Source of the DNA: Vibrio cidicii
Lineage (GTDB): Bacteria; Pseudomonadota; Gammaproteobacteria; Enterobacterales; Vibrionaceae
Direction: 5' to 3'
Length of the DNA: 64,000 bases
NCBI RefSeq assembly: GCF_009763805.1
Contig: NZ_CP046804.1
Location: 372,001 to 436,000 of the forward strand
Shown: in pieces, positions 30,835 to 41,269 of the stretch
Layout: every line of letters starts with the position of its first letter
Numbering within the stretch: the first letter of the stretch is position 1
The notes under the pieces: generated by a model
The model's input: the letters and a program-made list of their open reading frames with translations, nothing else
Told to the model about the DNA's origin: nothing
The model's database searches: none
Program-made: the position numbers and the translations under genes

Positions 30835-31790
30835 TTCAAAAGTAGCCAGCCGAGCGATGTCACAGAAATTAACACCCACAAACTCACACCAAACAGCAGT
30901 GGCTTGGCACCCGCGCTCTTGAGTTTTTCCACGGAAATACTGCACCCGATCAAGAACAGACACACAACCAAGGCCTGTTTCGCTATGGCAAAGATGCCTT
31001 GGTAGATCCAGTCAAATTGCGGCAGCGCATCGCTAACGCCAATTGCCACACAGTACCACAAGATAAAATAGGGGATGGCAATCTGCTTTGCTTTGCCATC
31101 ACCTTTGCGATGAAACAGCCAAGCACTGAGAAGCGCAATCGGCACTATCCAGAGCGCTCTCGCTAATTTTAACGTTGTTGCCGTGGTGAGTGCTTGCTCT
31201 CCATAAGCCGCCGCAGCACCGACGACGGAAGAGGTGTCGTGAATGGCAATCGCCGCCCAAGTGCCAAACGTCTGTTGATCTAAATCCAGCGCGTGACCAA
31301 TCACTGGAAACAGAAACAGCGCCAGAGAATTGAGCACAAAGACAGTCGCAAGGGCGAGCGCGATCTGATCGTCTTTCGCTTTAATCGCAGGAGCTACGGC
31401 AGCAATAGCGCTGCCACCGCAAATGGCCGTGCCTGCCGAAATTAAGTAAGCGGTGGTGCTTTCTAGTTTGATGGTTTTCGCGAGTAACCAACCTAAACCC
31501 AGCGTGCCAAAAATGGTGACAACAATTAACCCGATACCAGCGGAAGTGACGGCCAAAGCCTGCTCGAAATGAATGCCGAAACCAAGACCGATAATAGAGT
31601 AGGCAAGGAGCTTTTTGGTGTAACTCGAGATTGGCAAATGGGAGGGTACTAAGCCAGTTGTCGCGAGGAGAAAACCGATCACTAGTGCCATCGGTGAAGA
31701 GACAAACGGCGTAAGGCAGCAAAGTAGCGCGAGGCCAAAGAGAAACAATTTTGTTTTCAAGAGAATCAGTGTAATAAAGGGTCGGGGCAA
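30831..31790 (-). CDS. yeiH: YeiH/UPF0324 family membrane protein
   Basis: Inner-membrane protein with about ten hydrophobic segments, 319 residues. Family marks: [40 protein letters not shown] and [16 protein letters not shown]. The family is annotated as putative sulfate exporter, but its substrate is not established to my knowledge. Its upstream region holds a palindrome resembling one upstream of the nearby tetR gene. Confidence 0.82.
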   Translation of the reverse strand: MPRPFITLILLKTKLFLFGLALLCCLTPFVSSPMALVIGFLLATTGLVPSHLPISSYTKKLLAYSIIGLGFGIHFEQALAVTSAGIGLIVVTIFGTLGLGWLLAKTIKLESTTAYLISAGTAICGGSAIAAVAPAIKAKDDQIALALATVFVLNSLALFLFPVIGHALDLDQQTFGTWAAIAIHDTSSVVGAAAAYGEQALTTATTLKLARALWIVPIALLSAWLFHRKGDGKAKQIAIPYFILWYCVAIGVSDALPQFDWIYQGIFAIAKQALVVCLFLIGCSISVEKLKSAGAKPLLFGVSLWVLISVTSLGWLLLN

Positions 31791-31828
31791 CAGTATAGCG
31801 TAACGTGACGATCAGTAAGTCTTAATGA

Positions 31829-31860
31829 ATTGAACAAGCGTTCATATAAACTGAACGCTT
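31829..31860. promoter_or_regulatory. Palindrome upstream of yeiH, possible TetR operator
   Basis: TGAACAAGCGTTCA (31831-31844) is a perfect 5-bp inverted repeat with a 4-base spacer, with a further TGAACGCTT half site at 31852-31860. The core TTGAACAA-CGTTC-AT recurs upstream of the TetR gene at 34362. Operator function is inferred. Confidence 0.45.
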
Positions 31861-31864
31861 ACAA

Positions 31865-33739
31865 TTATTTCCAATTACCGCGCAGTGCCTGCACTTTCTC
31901 TTGCATCAGTGACGCTGAGGCCTCATTGGGCTCGATGGGCGCGCCAGCTTCGATTTCCAAGCGAGACCAAAAACGCTGTGGCAAACCTTTACATGCCCTG
32001 CCACGAGCACGGCTAAAAAAGCTGCCCCACAATCCTTTGATAGCCATTGGCAGTACAGGAACTGGGCTGCGGCGTAAGATGATGTCAATACCGCGCATAA
32101 AGGGCTGGATCTCTCCATCAGGGGTAAGCCGTCCTTCAGGGAAGATGCACACAATATGGCCTTCGTCCAGCGCTTGTTCTACGTCATTAAAGGCGCGGCG
32201 TATCGAGCTGCGGTTAGATGCAGAAATGGGGATCACCCCCGCAGTGCGCAAAAAGCGATTCAAGAGCGGTAAAGAGGCGTACTCTTCTTCCATCACAAAC
32301 CGGATCAATCTCGGGCACACCGCACTGAGCAGTAACGCGTCCATATAGCTGACGTGGTTGCACACGATGAGCATTCCACCTTGTTCTGGCAAGTGATGCA
32401 GATTCTTGTGTTTAACTCGATAGAGTGTGTGAGTCAGCAGCCAAACCAAAAAACGGACGACAAACATGGGCGCAGACAAGAACAGGTATGCTGCCACGAG
32501 TAAGTTGAGTAACGCGAGCAGAGCAAACAGCGACGGAATACTCATCTCAATCACACTCAGGCAAATAATACCGAGAATGGCGCTGGCGACCATAAACAAG
32601 GAGTTAATGATGTTCAGCCCGGCGATCACTTGCGCCCGCTCACTCTCTTTAGCACGATGTTGCATTAGTGCGTACAACGGCACAATAAACAGTCCGCCAC
32701 AAGCGCCAATCATTAACAGATGGAAAAACAGAGGCCAAAGTGGTTCAAAACCAATGAATTCAGCGAAGGTTTGGAACTGTGGTAAACCCTCTGGAATGGC
32801 GGTGGCCATATGGTAACCGAAAATAGTCATGCCGACGGCTCCAATCGGCACAATGCCCACATCAATACGCTGTTTGGAAAGTGTGTTGCATAACAGAGAG
32901 CCGAGCGCAATACCGACGGAAAAGAGTGCCAAAAGAAATGAAACAGCGCTCTCGCTGCCATTGAGATAGTGCTGGGTAAAATTAGGGAACTGAGTCAGAT
33001 AGGCTGCGCCTAAGAACCAGAACCAACTGATCGCTAGAGTGGCCTTAAAAATGACCGGATCCGCTTTGCTAATAGAGAGTGTGTGTTTGGTCTGGCGATA
33101 AGGTTGCCAGCGAAATTTAATATTGGGCGCGCTGGCCGCAGACATCGGAATCGCGCGACTCGAAAGGTAGCCAAACAGAGCGAAGATCACCACACTCAGC
33201 GCAGCAATGTATTTTGCCTGTTCAGCAGAGGCGATGATCCCTGCTCCAAGCGTACCAAGCAAAATAGCGATAAAGGTGCCCGCTTCAACCAGTGCATTGC
33301 CCGGTAACAGCTCTTTCGTTGTTAACTGTTGCGGCAACAACGCGTATTTGACTGGCCCAAAAAACGCCGATTGGGTGCCCATCAAAAAAAGTAAAAGTAG
33401 CAAAACGCCGTAGCTTTCGGTAATAAAGCCAATTGCGCCAAGCAGCATGATGACAATTTCAAATAATTTAACTTTGCGGATAAACCACGATTTTTCGTAT
33501 TTATCAGCCAAAACTCCGGCGGAGGCGGAAAATAGGAAAAAGGGCAGAATAAAAAGTCCTGCCGCTAAATTGATAAATAGATTGCTTGAAACTGGCAAAG
33601 CGCCTGTGCCCGCAAAGGCAACAAACAGCAACAAAACATTCTTAAAGATATTGTCGTTAAAAGCGCCGAAGAACTGTGTGACAAAATAAGGCAAAAACTT
33701 TCGTTGTGTTAACAGCGAAGGTTGTCGATTGCGGGACAT
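31865..33739 (-). CDS. MFS transporter fused to a PlsC-type acyltransferase
   Basis: 624 residues in two parts. Residues 1 to about 410 form an LplT-like major-facilitator transporter with about 12 hydrophobic segments (starting FLPYFVTQFFGAFNDNIFKN). Residues about 430-624 form a 1-acylglycerophosphate acyltransferase domain with the catalytic NHVSYMD (H-X4-D), the FPEGRLTPDG substrate motif and the PVLPMAI box. The layout matches lysophospholipid flippase-acyltransferases (Aas/LplT), which bring lysophospholipid in and re-acylate it; no AMP-ligase domain is present here. Downstream of tetR by 15 bases, likely one operon. Confidence 0.85.
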   Translation of the reverse strand: MSRNRQPSLLTQRKFLPYFVTQFFGAFNDNIFKNVLLLFVAFAGTGALPVSSNLFINLAAGLFILPFFLFSASAGVLADKYEKSWFIRKVKLFEIVIMLLGAIGFITESYGVLLLLLFLMGTQSAFFGPVKYALLPQQLTTKELLPGNALVEAGTFIAILLGTLGAGIIASAEQAKYIAALSVVIFALFGYLSSRAIPMSAASAPNIKFRWQPYRQTKHTLSISKADPVIFKATLAISWFWFLGAAYLTQFPNFTQHYLNGSESAVSFLLALFSVGIALGSLLCNTLSKQRIDVGIVPIGAVGMTIFGYHMATAIPEGLPQFQTFAEFIGFEPLWPLFFHLLMIGACGGLFIVPLYALMQHRAKESERAQVIAGLNIINSLFMVASAILGIICLSVIEMSIPSLFALLALLNLLVAAYLFLSAPMFVVRFLVWLLTHTLYRVKHKNLHHLPEQGGMLIVCNHVSYMDALLLSAVCPRLIRFVMEEEYASLPLLNRFLRTAGVIPISASNRSSIRRAFNDVEQALDEGHIVCIFPEGRLTPDGEIQPFMRGIDIILRRSPVPVLPMAIKGLWGSFFSRARGRACKGLPQRFWSRLEIEAGAPIEPNEASASLMQEKVQALRGNWK

Positions 33740-33754
33740 GATTAAGCCTTGTGG

Positions 33755-34345
33755 TTACCAGTTGGCAAGATAATTAGACAATAGGTTGTTAATCAGCTGT
33801 TTGCCATCGACTGGATCGGCTGAGAAAAACTTGTCGTCGACGCTCAAGAGTGTAATGCCATGCACCCCGGACCAAAGCACTCGGCTGGCTTGCAAAACTT
33901 CAGAAGGGCTATGCTCAGGGCTTATTTGGATGAGTAAAGATTCCAGCATGCCTGTCATGTGATCAATTCGCTTTGCTTGCCATTCTGGTAGCTCAGCGCC
34001 GTTCATGTTGTGTTCGAAAATCAGTTGCCAACGGTAGGGGTTGCGCTGGGCGAAATCATGGTAGCAATAGGCGAGATTAAACAGTGCTTGCTTGCTATCT
34101 GGTGAGTTTTGCACGGCAGTCATGGCTTCGTTAGACAGCTCATCCAAGGTCTGAGCAATGGCATGGAGCAACAGCAAATTGTAGTTGCCAAAAACATTGA
34201 CCAAAGTACTGGGCACATAACCAATCATGTTTGCCAATTTGCGCAAACTGAGTTCGTGATAGGAATTTTCGCTGAGGAAATCTTTAACGGTTTGAAGGGT
34301 TAAGGCAACCAGTTCTTCTCTGGTGTGATCGTTTCTACGGGCCAT
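33755..34345 (-). CDS. TetR-family transcriptional regulator
   Basis: 196 residues. The N-terminal helix-turn-helix is clear (LSLRKLANMIGYVPSTLVNVFGN in two parts), followed by a helical ligand domain of the type with PYRWQLIFEHN. First gene of a two-gene operon with the MFS-acyltransferase, so it probably responds to a lipid or fatty acid and controls that gene. An imperfect palindrome lies just upstream of its start. Confidence 0.85.
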   Translation of the reverse strand: MARRNDHTREELVALTLQTVKDFLSENSYHELSLRKLANMIGYVPSTLVNVFGNYNLLLLHAIAQTLDELSNEAMTAVQNSPDSKQALFNLAYCYHDFAQRNPYRWQLIFEHNMNGAELPEWQAKRIDHMTGMLESLLIQISPEHSPSEVLQASRVLWSGVHGITLLSVDDKFFSADPVDGKQLINNLLSNYLANW

Positions 34346-34359
34346 TTTATGCTACTACA

Positions 34360-34378
34360 AATTGAACAACGTTCGATA
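34360..34378. promoter_or_regulatory. Palindrome upstream of tetR, possible autoregulatory operator
   Basis: TTGAACAACGTTCGAT lies 15-35 bases upstream of the TetR start codon. It shares TTGAACAA and CGTTC with the palindrome at 31831, upstream of yeiH, suggesting both are sites for the same regulator. Confidence 0.45.
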
Positions 34379-34590
34379 TTTTAGACGTGTCTGATATACC
34401 CGTCAATAATTCATCACGGTGTAAATCGTTCTCTGTAGCAATATTCTGATACAAGTCCAATTATCACTAGCATTTAAAAGCAACTAAGATACTTGTATGA
34501 TTCCATGTGACCAGTTCTCTTATTCGTGTGCCATGACGTGGCCTTGCTGAGAGTTGGAATTTGTTTCAATCAGACAACAAAAGGATAAAG

Positions 34591-35464
34591 ATGAAACGTT
34601 TATTATCGATTGTTGCCCTGCTCATCGTTTCCGTAGCGGTTATGCCGATTGCAGAAGCGAAAAAGTTTGGTGGCGGTAAATCGTTCGGTAAGAGCTACAA
34701 AACCGCGCCAGCACCAAAACAACAGCAGCAGAATACCAACACCGTCGGCAAAGATCAGGGGGCGAAACAGGGCTCGAAGAAAGGTCTCATGGGCGGAATC
34801 CTAGGGGGATTGTTAGCAGGCGGTTTGCTGGCGGCTTTCTTTGGTGGTGCTTTTGAAGGCATCCAATTTATGGATATCCTGATTATCGGCCTGATTGCCT
34901 TTATCATCTTTAAACTGATGCGTAGCTTGCTTGCCGCCAAGCAGGGCAGTATGAATCAGCATCGTCAACAGCCAGCGTTTGGTGGTCAAGCGCCCAAGTT
35001 TGAACAAGCCAATGTACATAATTTTGAGCAAACCGCCGGTTCTCAATCGAATGGCAGTTTTGGTTTTTCTAATCAATCTGATGTGCCTCATAACTACCCA
35101 CCAGGGTTTGACCAAGTTGCATTTGTCAACGGTGCGCGTGAGCATTACCGAACGCTGCAAGGTGCTTGGAACCATAACCAACTGGATACGATTGAAGAGT
35201 ACGTATCGCCAACCCTGTTTGCCGATCTGAAAGCAGAGCGTGAAAAGCTCGCTGGTGAGCAGCATACAGAGGTGATGTACGTCGATGCACAGATTGTTTC
35301 GTGCCGAGTACGATGCCACTAAAGCGCAGTTGAGCTTGCAATTCAGCGGTCGCTATCGAGATGCGGTTGAAGGCATTGAAGAAGATATCGAGGACATTTG
35401 GCACTTAGAGCGTGATCTTACCCAAGACAACGCACCTTGGCTCATTGTCGGTATTCAGGGATAA
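34591..35464 (+). CDS. Tim44-like domain membrane protein (frameshifted)
   Basis: Exported or membrane protein, 290 residues after repair. Start at 34591 with AAAGGATAAAG upstream; N-terminal signal (MKRLLSIVALLIVSVAV), a low-complexity Lys/Gln-rich stretch, a Gly-rich segment (GGILGGLLAGGLLAAFFGG) and a second hydrophobic helix, then a C-terminal Tim44/MRPL45-type domain from about 180. The frame breaks at GTTTC 35296-35300; removing one T gives QIVRAEYDATKAQL and a stop at 35464. Role unknown. Followed by a strong terminator. Confidence 0.82.
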
Positions 35465-35490
35465 AACAACCCATTCCAATTTAGTCTTAA

Positions 35491-35526
35491 TAAAATCCCG
35501 CTCACATTGGTGAGCGGGATTTTTAT
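35491..35526 (+). terminator. Terminator after the Tim44-like gene
   Basis: A perfect 12-bp stem, AATCCCGCTCAC / GTGAGCGGGATT, with an ATTG loop followed by TTTATT. Confidence 0.85.
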
Positions 35527-35677
35527 TGCGTTAATTTTATTTGGCTATCAAGCCGTTGACGTTTTGATAAGCATCGCTAATTCGATGATCAAGTTGATCT
35601 TTTGCGGTTAAATTTTGTTCGAGATAAAAGCGTTTTAATCGCGACGAGAGGTTTGTAGCCTAGTCATTCTAAGCAAA

Positions 35678-35707
35678 ACAAAAAAGCCAGCTCAATGAGC
35701 TGGCTTT
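35678..35707 (-). terminator. Terminator of the tRNA-Tyr operon
   Basis: GCCAGCTC / GAGCTGGC with a 3-base loop; read on the minus strand it is followed by a T run. It lies 8 bases beyond the last tRNA. Confidence 0.85.
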
Positions 35708-35714
35708 CTGTGTA

Positions 35715-35799
<85 letters not shown>

Positions 35800-35880
35800 A
35801 GAGGGTTTTTATACTTAGAAAGTGTTTTCCCAACACGGCTTTCCAAGTGCTTTCTTATGACAAGATCACAAGAAACAATA

Positions 35881-35966
<86 letters not shown>

Positions 35967-36045
35967 GGTATTTTTATACTTAGAAAGTGTTTTCCCAACA
36001 CGGCTTTCCAAGTGCTTTCTTATGACAAGATCACAAGAAACAATA

Positions 36046-36131
<86 letters not shown>

Positions 36132-36210
36132 GGTATTTTTATACTTAGAAAGTGTTTTCCCAACACGACTTTCCAAGTGCTTTCTCATGACAAAATCACA
36201 AGAAGAAATA

Positions 36211-36295
<85 letters not shown>

Positions 36296-36368
36296 AGGGT
36301 GTTTTTCTTTTCACTAACTGAAAAGCTTAAGCGACGTTTTCCCAACGCATCGCTCAAGTGCGGAGCGC

Positions 36369-36396
36369 ATCATAACAAACCATTTGTGACTGTAAA
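36369..36396 (-). promoter_or_regulatory. Promoter of the tRNA-Tyr operon
   Basis: On the minus strand TTTACA, 16 bases, TATGAT, followed by a GC-rich GCGCTCC discriminator typical of stable-RNA promoters under stringent control. It lies about 75 bases upstream of the first tRNA. Confidence 0.65.
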
Positions 36397-36671
36397 GCCT
36401 TTTTCTGGCGTTTTTGGTTTGAATGCTTTCTTTTTGGGCAAAGTTGCCAGAAAGTATTCATTTTGAGTGTTAAGTCGCCATTTGATCTGAATGGTCGCTA
36501 TCGTGCGTACAAGGTTTGCGATAATTTACACAACTTGACGTTACCTGAGTTTTGAGCTGATAAACTAACAAACTCAAATACTTTTGCTCTGCTTGGCGCT
36601 TCTCGCCAAATAAAATGTATTCAGATGAATTGAGCAAAACTCTCCAACCTACATTCTTTGATTGATGGACT
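36397..36671. other. Intergenic region between tRNA-Tyr promoter and RND operon
   Basis: About 275 bases with no convincing gene. It should hold the promoter of the RND efflux operon. I see no clear operator. Confidence 0.4.
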
Positions 36672-37734
36672 ATGAATAAGCGCATTCTAATTTCTATGTT
36701 GGTGCTCACGTTGTCAGGACACTCGTCGCTGGCAAGCGCTGCACCTAAAGGGCCAACCGCAGTGACGGTGGTTGCAGAACAGGTTCAAACTCACCAGATA
36801 AACCAGTCACTCTCTTTGGTTGGTAAGCTTGAGGCAGTACAGTCGGTGGTGATCGCCTCTGAAGTCTCCGGAAAAGTGGAGTCGATTCAGGTCAAAGCGA
36901 ACCAAAACGTGCGCCAAGGGCAGTTATTGATTAAGTTGGAAGATGACAAGGCACTGGCGGCGCAAACAGAAGCCAATGCTTATTTGAAGGATGAGCAGCG
37001 TAAACTGAAAGAGTACGAGCGTTTGGTAAAACGCAATGCCATCACCCAAACCGAGATAGACGCGCAAAAAGCGAGTGTTGAGATTGCCGAAGCTCGTTTG
37101 GCAGCAGCAAAGGCGAGTTTGAACGATTTGCATATCTCGGCGCCGTTTGCGGGCACGGTCGGTTTTATTAATTTCAGTCGGGGGAAGCTGGTCAGCGCTG
37201 GAACGGAATTGTTGACATTAGATGATCTTTCGCTGATGCAGCTCGATCTACACATCCCAGAACGTTATTTGTCACAGGTTTCGCTGGGAATGACAGTAAC
37301 GGCAAGCTCTAATGCATGGAAAAATGAGATATTCCAAGGAAAGATCGTCGGCATCGATTCACGCATCAATGCAGAGACTCTGAACCTGCGCGTTTCGTAT
37401 CCAATTTGCCAATCCAGAGAACAAGCTTAAGCCGGGCATGTTGCTCAATACGGCCTTAGCTTTCCCTGCCATCGAAGCGCCAATTATTCCAGTGCAGGCA
37501 TTGGAGTACTCCGGCACAAAACGTTACGTCTACGTGATTGATGAAAATAACAAAGCGCGTCGTACTGAGGTGCTGCTTGGCGCTCGGGTTGAAAACCAAG
37601 TCGTCATCGAATCGGGCGTTAATATCGGCGATAAAATCGTGGTGCAGGGCATCGTCAATATGCGCGATGGCGTGCTGGTTAAAGAGCTTGGCAGTGCCAA
37701 CAACGCTCAGCCAGAAACCAAGAAGGATAGCTAA
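36672..37734 (+). CDS. RND efflux periplasmic adaptor (frameshifted)
   Basis: Membrane-fusion protein linking an RND pump to an outer-membrane channel, 353 residues after repair. Signal peptide at the N terminus, then a biotinyl-lipoyl half (SEVSGKVESIQVKANQNVRQGQ), a short helical hairpin (about 90-140), the second lipoyl half (ISAPFAGTVGFINFSRGKLV) and beta-barrel domains. The frame breaks at GTTTC 37392-37396; removing one T gives LRVRIQFANPENKLKPGM. The pump gene starts 2 bases after its stop. Confidence 0.9.
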
Positions 37735-37736
37735 GC

Positions 37737-40700
37737 ATGCTGTTGTCTGATGTGTCGGTCAAAAGACCGGTAGCGGCGCTGGTACTGAGTTTGCTGCTGT
37801 GCGTGTTTGGCTTTGTCTCTTTTACTAAGCTCTCGGTGCGGGAAATGCCCGATATCGAGAGTCCGGTTGTGTCGATCAGTACCCGTTATGACGGGGCATC
37901 GGCCACCATCATTGAAAGTCAAATCACCTCGGTGCTGGAAGACCAACTTTCCGGCATCAGTGGGATTGACGAAATCTCGTCTACCACGCGCAACAGCTCT
38001 TCGCGCATTACCATCACCTTTGAACTGGGTTACGACCTCAACACGGGGATCAGTGATGTGCGAGACGCGGTAGCCCGTGCGCAGCGTGCTCTGCCGGAAG
38101 AAGCCGACGATCCGATTGTCTATAAAAACAACGGTAGCGGCGAGGCGTCGGTCTACATCAACTTAAGTTCATCAGAAATGGATCGCACTCAGCTCACCGA
38201 CTATATCGAGCGTGTGTTGATGGACCGTTTTAGCTTGATCACTGGTGTCAGCTCGGTGGATGTTTCTGGCGGTTTGTACAAGGTGATGTACGTCAAATTG
38301 CAACCGGAATTGATGGCGGGGCGCAGTGTTACCGCCACCGATATCACTTCGGCGCTGCGCAGCGAAAACCTCGAAAGTCCGGGCGGTGTGGTGCGAAACG
38401 ATCAAACGGTGATGTCGGTCAGGACAGCGCGCAGCTACAAAACCGTGGAAGATTTCCAATACTTGGTGGTCAAACGGGCCAGCGACAATACGCCGATCTA
38501 TTTAAAAGATGTGGCGGATGTCTTCATTGGTGCTGAGAACGAAAACTCGACCTTCAAGAGTGATGGCGTGGTCAACGTCAGCATGGGGATTGTACCGCAG
38601 TCGGACGCCAACCCGCTGGAAGTGGCCAAACGTGTCCATGAAGAAGTAGAGAAAGTGCAGAAGTTTCTGCCCGAAGGTACCCGTTTAGCGATTGATTATG
38701 ACTCGACGGTGTTCATTGAACGCTCCATTTCTGAAGTCTACAGCACCCTTTTTATTACGGGTGGTTTAGTAATTTTGGTGCTGTATATTTTCATCGGTCA
38801 GGTGAGAGCGACGCTGATCCCGGCGGTGACGGTGCCAGTGTCGCTGATTTCTTCGTTTATTGCCGCCTACTACTTCGGCTTCTCCATCAACCTAATTACC
38901 TTAATGGCGCTGATTTTGTCGATTGGTCTGGTGGTCGATGATGCCATCGTGGTAGTGGAAAATATTTTCCACCACATTGAGCAAGGGGAACCGCCATTGT
39001 TGGCTGCCTATAAAGGTACACGCGAAGTGGGCTTTGCGGTTATCGCCACGACTTTGGTGTTGGTGATGGTCTTTCTGCCTATCTCCTTTATGGATGGCAT
39101 GGTCGGCTTGCTGTTTACCGAGTTTTCAGTGTTATTGGCGATGTCGGTGATCTTCTCGTCTTTGATCGCCTTGACCTTAACGCCAGTGCTGGGCAGCAAA
39201 ATGCTCAAAGCCAACGTGAAGAAAAATCGCTTCAATGATTTGGTCGATTTTCTCTTCGCCAAACTGGAAGCTGGTTATCGCGCCGTGCTGAAAAAAGCCT
39301 TGGCGTGGCGCTGGTTGGCACCTCTCATCATTCTCGCTTGTGTGGGGGGCAGTTACAGCTTAATGAATCAAGTGCCCGCGCAATTAACACCACAAGAGGA
39401 TCGCGGGGTAATTTTTGCCTTTGTGCGCGGTGCGGATGCAACCAGCTACAACCGCATGGCGGCTAACATGGATTTGGTTGAACAGCGTTTAATGCCATTG
39501 CTTGGCCAGGGATTCTTGAAGTCATTCAGCATTCAATCGCCCGCGTTTGGCGGACAAGCAGGCGACCAAACTGGCTTCGTTATCATGATTTTGGATGATT
39601 GGAACGAGCGTAACGTGACGGCGCAGCAAGCACTTGGCGAAGTGCGCAAAGCGTTGGCTGGGATCCCGGATGTGCGTGTGTTTCCGTTTATGCCCGGTTT
39701 CCGCGGAGGTTCAAGCGAACCCGTGCAGTTTGTTCTTGGTGGCTCAGACTATGACGAGCTGAAAGTGTGGGCGGAAAAACTGAAAAATCTCGCCGAAGAG
39801 TCGCCGCTGATGGAAGGGGCAGAGATCAACTATTCGGAGAAAACCCCTGAGCTGGTGGTGTCAGTAGACAAGAAGCGCGCGGCTGAACTGGGCATTTCGA
39901 TTGCTGATGTGTCAGACACGTTAGAAATTATGCTGGGCGGCAAAAAAGAGACAACGTTTGTTGACCGAGGCGAAGAGTACGATGTTTACCTGCGTGGTGA
40001 TGAAAATCGTTTTAACAACGCCGCCGATCTCAGCCAGATCTACCTACGCACAAGCAGTGGCGAGCTGGTGACGCTTGATACAGTGACGAAAATTGAGGAG
40101 ATCGCCTCGTCCATTCGTCTTTCTCACTACAACAAGCAGAAAGCCATTACCGTTACGGCGAACTTGTCTGACGGAGCAACGCTAGGCCAAGCGCTGGAAT
40201 TTATGGACCAACAAGCGATTGAGTTGTTGCCGGGTGATATTTCGGTCAGTTATTCCGGTGAGTCGAAAGACTTCAAAGAAAATCAGTCCAGCATCCTGTT
40301 GGTGTTTGCGCTGGCGTTATTGGTTGCCTACTTAGTACTGGCAGCGCAATTTGAGAGCTTCATTAACCCGCTCGTGGTGATGTTCACCGTTCCTATGGGG
40401 GTGTTTGGTGGTTTTCTCGGGCTGATAGTGATGAGTCAAGGACTGAACATCTATAGCCAGATCGGTATGATTATGCTGATCGGTATGGTGACGAAAAACG
40501 GCATCTTGATCGTCGAATTTGCCAACCAGTTGCGTGATCGCGGCTTTGAGTTCGAAAAAGCGATTGTCGATGCGGCGGCGAGGCGTCTGCGACCAATCTT
40601 AATGACGGCCTTCACCACACTGGCAGGCGCTATTCCACTGATTATGTCCAATGGGGCGGGATATGAGAGCCGCGTTGCTGTCGGTACGGTGATCTTCTTT

Positions 40701-40850
40701 GGTATGGCGTTTGCCACGCTGGTGACTCTGTTGGTGATCCCGGCGATGTACCGCTTGCTATCTCGTCACACGGAAGCTCCCGGTCATGTCGAAGCCGAGT
40801 TGAACAAAGCGCTCAGCCATGATACCAAAGGGCGGGTAAGTCACGGTTGA
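37737..40850 (+). CDS. RND-family multidrug efflux pump, inner-membrane subunit
   Basis: Proton-driven efflux pump of the HAE1 type, 1037 residues with 12 membrane segments and two large periplasmic loops. Family motifs: N-terminal SVKRPVAALV, the proton-relay helix with IGLVVDDAIVVVEN (two Asp), GFAVIATTLVLVMVFLPISF and GMVTKNGILIVEFANQLRD. Intact. Resembles the Vex pumps of Vibrio, but I cannot assign which one. Substrates unknown. Confidence 0.93.
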   Translation: MLLSDVSVKRPVAALVLSLLLCVFGFVSFTKLSVREMPDIESPVVSISTRYDGASATIIESQITSVLEDQLSGISGIDEISSTTRNSSSRITITFELGYDLNTGISDVRDAVARAQRALPEEADDPIVYKNNGSGEASVYINLSSSEMDRTQLTDYIERVLMDRFSLITGVSSVDVSGGLYKVMYVKLQPELMAGRSVTATDITSALRSENLESPGGVVRNDQTVMSVRTARSYKTVEDFQYLVVKRASDNTPIYLKDVADVFIGAENENSTFKSDGVVNVSMGIVPQSDANPLEVAKRVHEEVEKVQKFLPEGTRLAIDYDSTVFIERSISEVYSTLFITGGLVILVLYIFIGQVRATLIPAVTVPVSLISSFIAAYYFGFSINLITLMALILSIGLVVDDAIVVVENIFHHIEQGEPPLLAAYKGTREVGFAVIATTLVLVMVFLPISFMDGMVGLLFTEFSVLLAMSVIFSSLIALTLTPVLGSKMLKANVKKNRFNDLVDFLFAKLEAGYRAVLKKALAWRWLAPLIILACVGGSYSLMNQVPAQLTPQEDRGVIFAFVRGADATSYNRMAANMDLVEQRLMPLLGQGFLKSFSIQSPAFGGQAGDQTGFVIMILDDWNERNVTAQQALGEVRKALAGIPDVRVFPFMPGFRGGSSEPVQFVLGGSDYDELKVWAEKLKNLAEESPLMEGAEINYSEKTPELVVSVDKKRAAELGISIADVSDTLEIMLGGKKETTFVDRGEEYDVYLRGDENRFNNAADLSQIYLRTSSGELVTLDTVTKIEEIASSIRLSHYNKQKAITVTANLSDGATLGQALEFMDQQAIELLPGDISVSYSGESKDFKENQSSILLVFALALLVAYLVLAAQFESFINPLVVMFTVPMGVFGGFLGLIVMSQGLNIYSQIGMIMLIGMVTKNGILIVEFANQLRDRGFEFEKAIVDAAARRLRPILMTAFTTLAGAIPLIMSNGAGYESRVAVGTVIFFGMAFATLVTLLVIPAMYRLLSRHTEAPGHVEAELNKALSHDTKGRVSHG

Positions 40851-40888
40851 TGCCAACCGAGGCTGGATATGATCAAAAGGAAGGTAAA

Positions 40889-41210
40889 GTGGCAGAGTTT
40901 AAACATCAGCAGTTGACGCAGGAGCAGCAGGATAAGTTGGATGCAGCGGCATTTCGTCGTTTACTGGCCCATCTTGATGCCAATAAAGAGGTGCAAAACA
41001 TCGATTTGATGATTTTGGCCGGCTTTTGCCGCAACTGCTTTAGCAAGTGGTACTTGGCACAAGCGCAGGCGCTGGAAACTGGATATCAGCCTAGATGATG
41101 CCAGAGAAAGGGTGTATGGCATGAGCTACGATGAGTGGAAAGCCAATCACCAGCCGCCAGCCACGCCAGAACAATTGGCTGCTTTCGAAAAGAAACAGCA
41201 GAAAGCGTAA
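40889..41210 (+). CDS. DUF1244 family protein (frameshifted)
   Basis: Small cytoplasmic protein of unknown function, 106 residues after repair. GTG start at 40889 with AAGGAAGG upstream; alternative start 40849 overlaps the pump stop. Family marks LDLMILAGFCRNCFSKWY (here IDLMILAGFCRNCFSKWY) and GMSYDEWKANHQ. The frame breaks at GAAAC 41075-41079; removing one A gives ALELDISLDDARERVYGMSYDEW. Likely co-transcribed with the efflux pump. Confidence 0.82.
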
Positions 41211-41211
41211 A

Positions 41212-41241
41212 AACATGCCCGCCAGTGTGCGGGCATGTTTC
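41212..41241 (+). terminator. Terminator after the DUF1244 gene
   Basis: AACATGCCCGC pairs with GCGGGCATGTT, followed by TCTTTTC; preceded by an A run. Confidence 0.8.
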
Positions 41242-41269
41242 TTTTCAGAATTGCTTCATTTCTTACGCA

